Shown piece by piece: positions 5,511 through 6,462 of a stretch of 6,462 bases of DNA. Source of the stretch: an uncultured Lachnospiraceae bacterium (lineage in GTDB: Bacteria > Bacillota > Clostridia > Lachnospirales > Lachnospiraceae); contig CADBLW010000034.1 in NCBI GenBank assembly GCA_902795625.1, positions 1-6,462 on the forward strand. The letters are read 5' to 3'. How positions within the stretch are numbered: the first letter of the stretch is position 1; each line of letters starts with the position of its first letter. Position numbers and translations under genes: made by a program. The notes beneath the pieces were generated by a model. The model worked only from the letters and a program-made list of their open reading frames with translations, searched no databases and had not been told where the DNA came from.

Positions 5511-6365
5511 ATGGGAATTGTTCGGATCGTTGCGGACAGCACTTGCGATCTGTCCGCGGAGCAGATTGAGAAGCACCGGATCACCGTGCTGCCGCTGTGC
5601 ATCGTAATGGACGGCAAGAGCTACTATGACGGGGAGGATACGACCCCGCAGGAGATCTACGCCTGGGCGGATGCACATAAAACGACCCCGGGAACGGCTG
5701 CCGTGACTTTTGAGATCCTGGAACAGCGGCTGACCCCGTTCATGGAGGCCGGAGATGATATCGTGTTCATCGGCATCTCGGAGGACATGAGCACGACCTG
5801 CAATGTGGTCCGCATGTTCGCCGAGGAGAAGGAATACAAGAGGCTTTTTGTCGTCAATTCCATGAATCTTTCTTCGGGGATCGGCCTGCAGGTGCTCAAA
5901 GCAGCGGAGATGGCGGAAAACGGAGCTTCCGCGGAGGAGATCGTCGAGACGGTCGAGGCGGCGAGAGGCCGCGTCCGCGCAAGCTTTATCGTGGATACGC
6001 TCACGTACCTCGCAAGAGGAGGACGCTGCAGTTCGGTTGCCGCATTCCTCGGAAACGCGCTCAAGATCCACCCGATGATCGCTGTCAGGGACGGGAAAAT
6101 GGGCGTTGCGAGGAAGTACCGCGGGAATATGCACTCCTCGATGGAGCGCTACATGAACGATCTCCGGGAGGAGCTCGCGAACGCGGAGACGAAGAGAGTG
6201 TTCATTACTTACTCCATCGGCAATGATGAATTGCCGGTTCAGGCGAGAAAATTCCTGGAGGAGCTCGGCACCTTCGACGAGATCTGCGAGACACACGCGG
6301 GCGGTGTGATCTCCAGTCACTGCGGTCCGAGTACCATCGGCATACTGTTTTACGTAAAAGATTGA
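5511..6365 (+). CDS. DegV family protein (fatty-acid-binding, FakB-like)
   Basis: This gene encodes 284 residues, normal for DegV proteins. These bind a fatty acid in a pocket between two alpha/beta domains; FakB members present it to the kinase FakA, which makes acyl-phosphate for phospholipid synthesis. Visible motifs: VADSTCDL (7-14), TTPGTAA (58-64), ISEDMSTT (89-96), VVNSMNLSSG (114-123), DTLTYLARGGR (162-172), dGKxxxxRKYR (R201/R204) and the C-terminal SSHCGPSTIG (268-277, H270). T62, S94, an arginine at 201 or 204 and H270 fit the carboxylate-binding residues described for S. aureus FakB. The usual LSGT at the second motif is MSTT here, so the pocket may differ. The start is supported by GGAGG at 5501-5505, 5 bases before ATG. 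The gene is transcribed alone between a terminator and its own promoter. No fakA-like gene is nearby, as is common for DegV genes in Clostridia, which often carry several copies. The bound lipid is unknown. Confidence 0.93.
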   Translation: MGIVRIVADSTCDLSAEQIEKHRITVLPLCIVMDGKSYYDGEDTTPQEIYAWADAHKTTPGTAAVTFEILEQRLTPFMEAGDDIVFIGISEDMSTTCNVVRMFAEEKEYKRLFVVNSMNLSSGIGLQVLKAAEMAENGASAEEIVETVEAARGRVRASFIVDTLTYLARGGRCSSVAAFLGNALKIHPMIAVRDGKMGVARKYRGNMHSSMERYMNDLREELANAETKRVFITYSIGNDELPVQARKFLEELGTFDEICETHAGGVISSHCGPSTIGILFYVKD

Positions 6366-6381
6366 ACAAAGCGGATTTTTC

Positions 6382-6440
6382 GCGGCTGTTCCATGCATAA
6401 AACTTGCGTGGACAGCCGCTTTTATTTGGCTTTTTGTTTG
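6382..6440 (+). terminator. Intrinsic terminator after degV
   Basis: GCGGCTGT (6382-6389) pairs with ACAGCCGC (6412-6419). After a single bulged T at 6390 the stem continues for 7 more pairs (6391-6397 with 6405-6411, one wobble), closing a 7-base loop. T-rich sequence follows from 6420 (CTTTTATTTGGCTTTTTG). It starts 17 bases after the degV stop. The last 22 bases of the window show nothing identifiable. Confidence 0.85.
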
Positions 6441-6462
6441 CTTTATTGCGAGAAGTATGTTA

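Noticed and set aside
5433..6398. 321-codon frame on the - strand covering all of degV
   Set aside because: It is longer than degV, but its composition (rich in Arg, His, Leu) is that of a codon-bias shadow. Its ATG lies inside the terminator hairpin and no ribosome binding site precedes it. The + strand frame has conserved DegV motifs.
1..6462. Mobile element, CRISPR, defence or toxin-antitoxin system
   Set aside because: No transposase, integrase, terminal inverted repeats, spaced repeats or small paired genes were found. Every convincing gene belongs to a core housekeeping family.

Overview
The window looks like chromosomal housekeeping DNA from a moderately GC-rich Firmicute, most likely class Clostridia (Lachnospiraceae-like). 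The grounds are AGGAGG-type ribosome binding sites before almost every gene, sigma-A-like promoters, intrinsic terminators, a DegV-family gene, and the aroQ-pepP-efp gene order, which matches the Bacillus subtilis yqhS-yqhT-efp cluster. The family-level placement is inference. All genes lie on the + strand. I see no mobile element, CRISPR array, tRNA or rRNA.

Layout. (1) Positions 1-1596 hold the C-terminal three quarters of an EF-G-like translational GTPase whose start is outside the window; a UUCG-loop hairpin follows it. (2) A consensus-like promoter at about 1797-1825 drives a gene at 1872-2903 encoding an unusual fusion: a YqeG-type HAD-IIIA phosphatase joined in one frame, with almost no linker, to a complete shikimate kinase. 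It is followed by aroQ (type II 3-dehydroquinase, 3016-3489) and, overlapping by ATGA, an M24 Xaa-Pro aminopeptidase (3486-4562). (3) efp (elongation factor P, 4725-5282) has its own probable promoter and a textbook terminator. (4) A DegV-family fatty-acid-binding protein (5511-6365) has its own promoter with a perfect TATAAT and its own terminator.

Functional picture. The central unit supplies two non-consecutive steps of the shikimate pathway (dehydroquinate dehydration and shikimate phosphorylation). It is linked to proline-related functions: PepP removes residues before proline, and EF-P helps ribosomes through proline-rich stretches. The EF-G-like protein and DegV flank the block as separate transcription units.

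The most notable item is the YqeG-AroK fusion, with two secondary points: its shikimate kinase half carries Gly-Ala-Gly where the family usually has Gly-Gly-Gly, and a possible internal start could release the kinase separately. The remainder is ordinary core genome; I found no convincing evidence of an undescribed multi-gene system.
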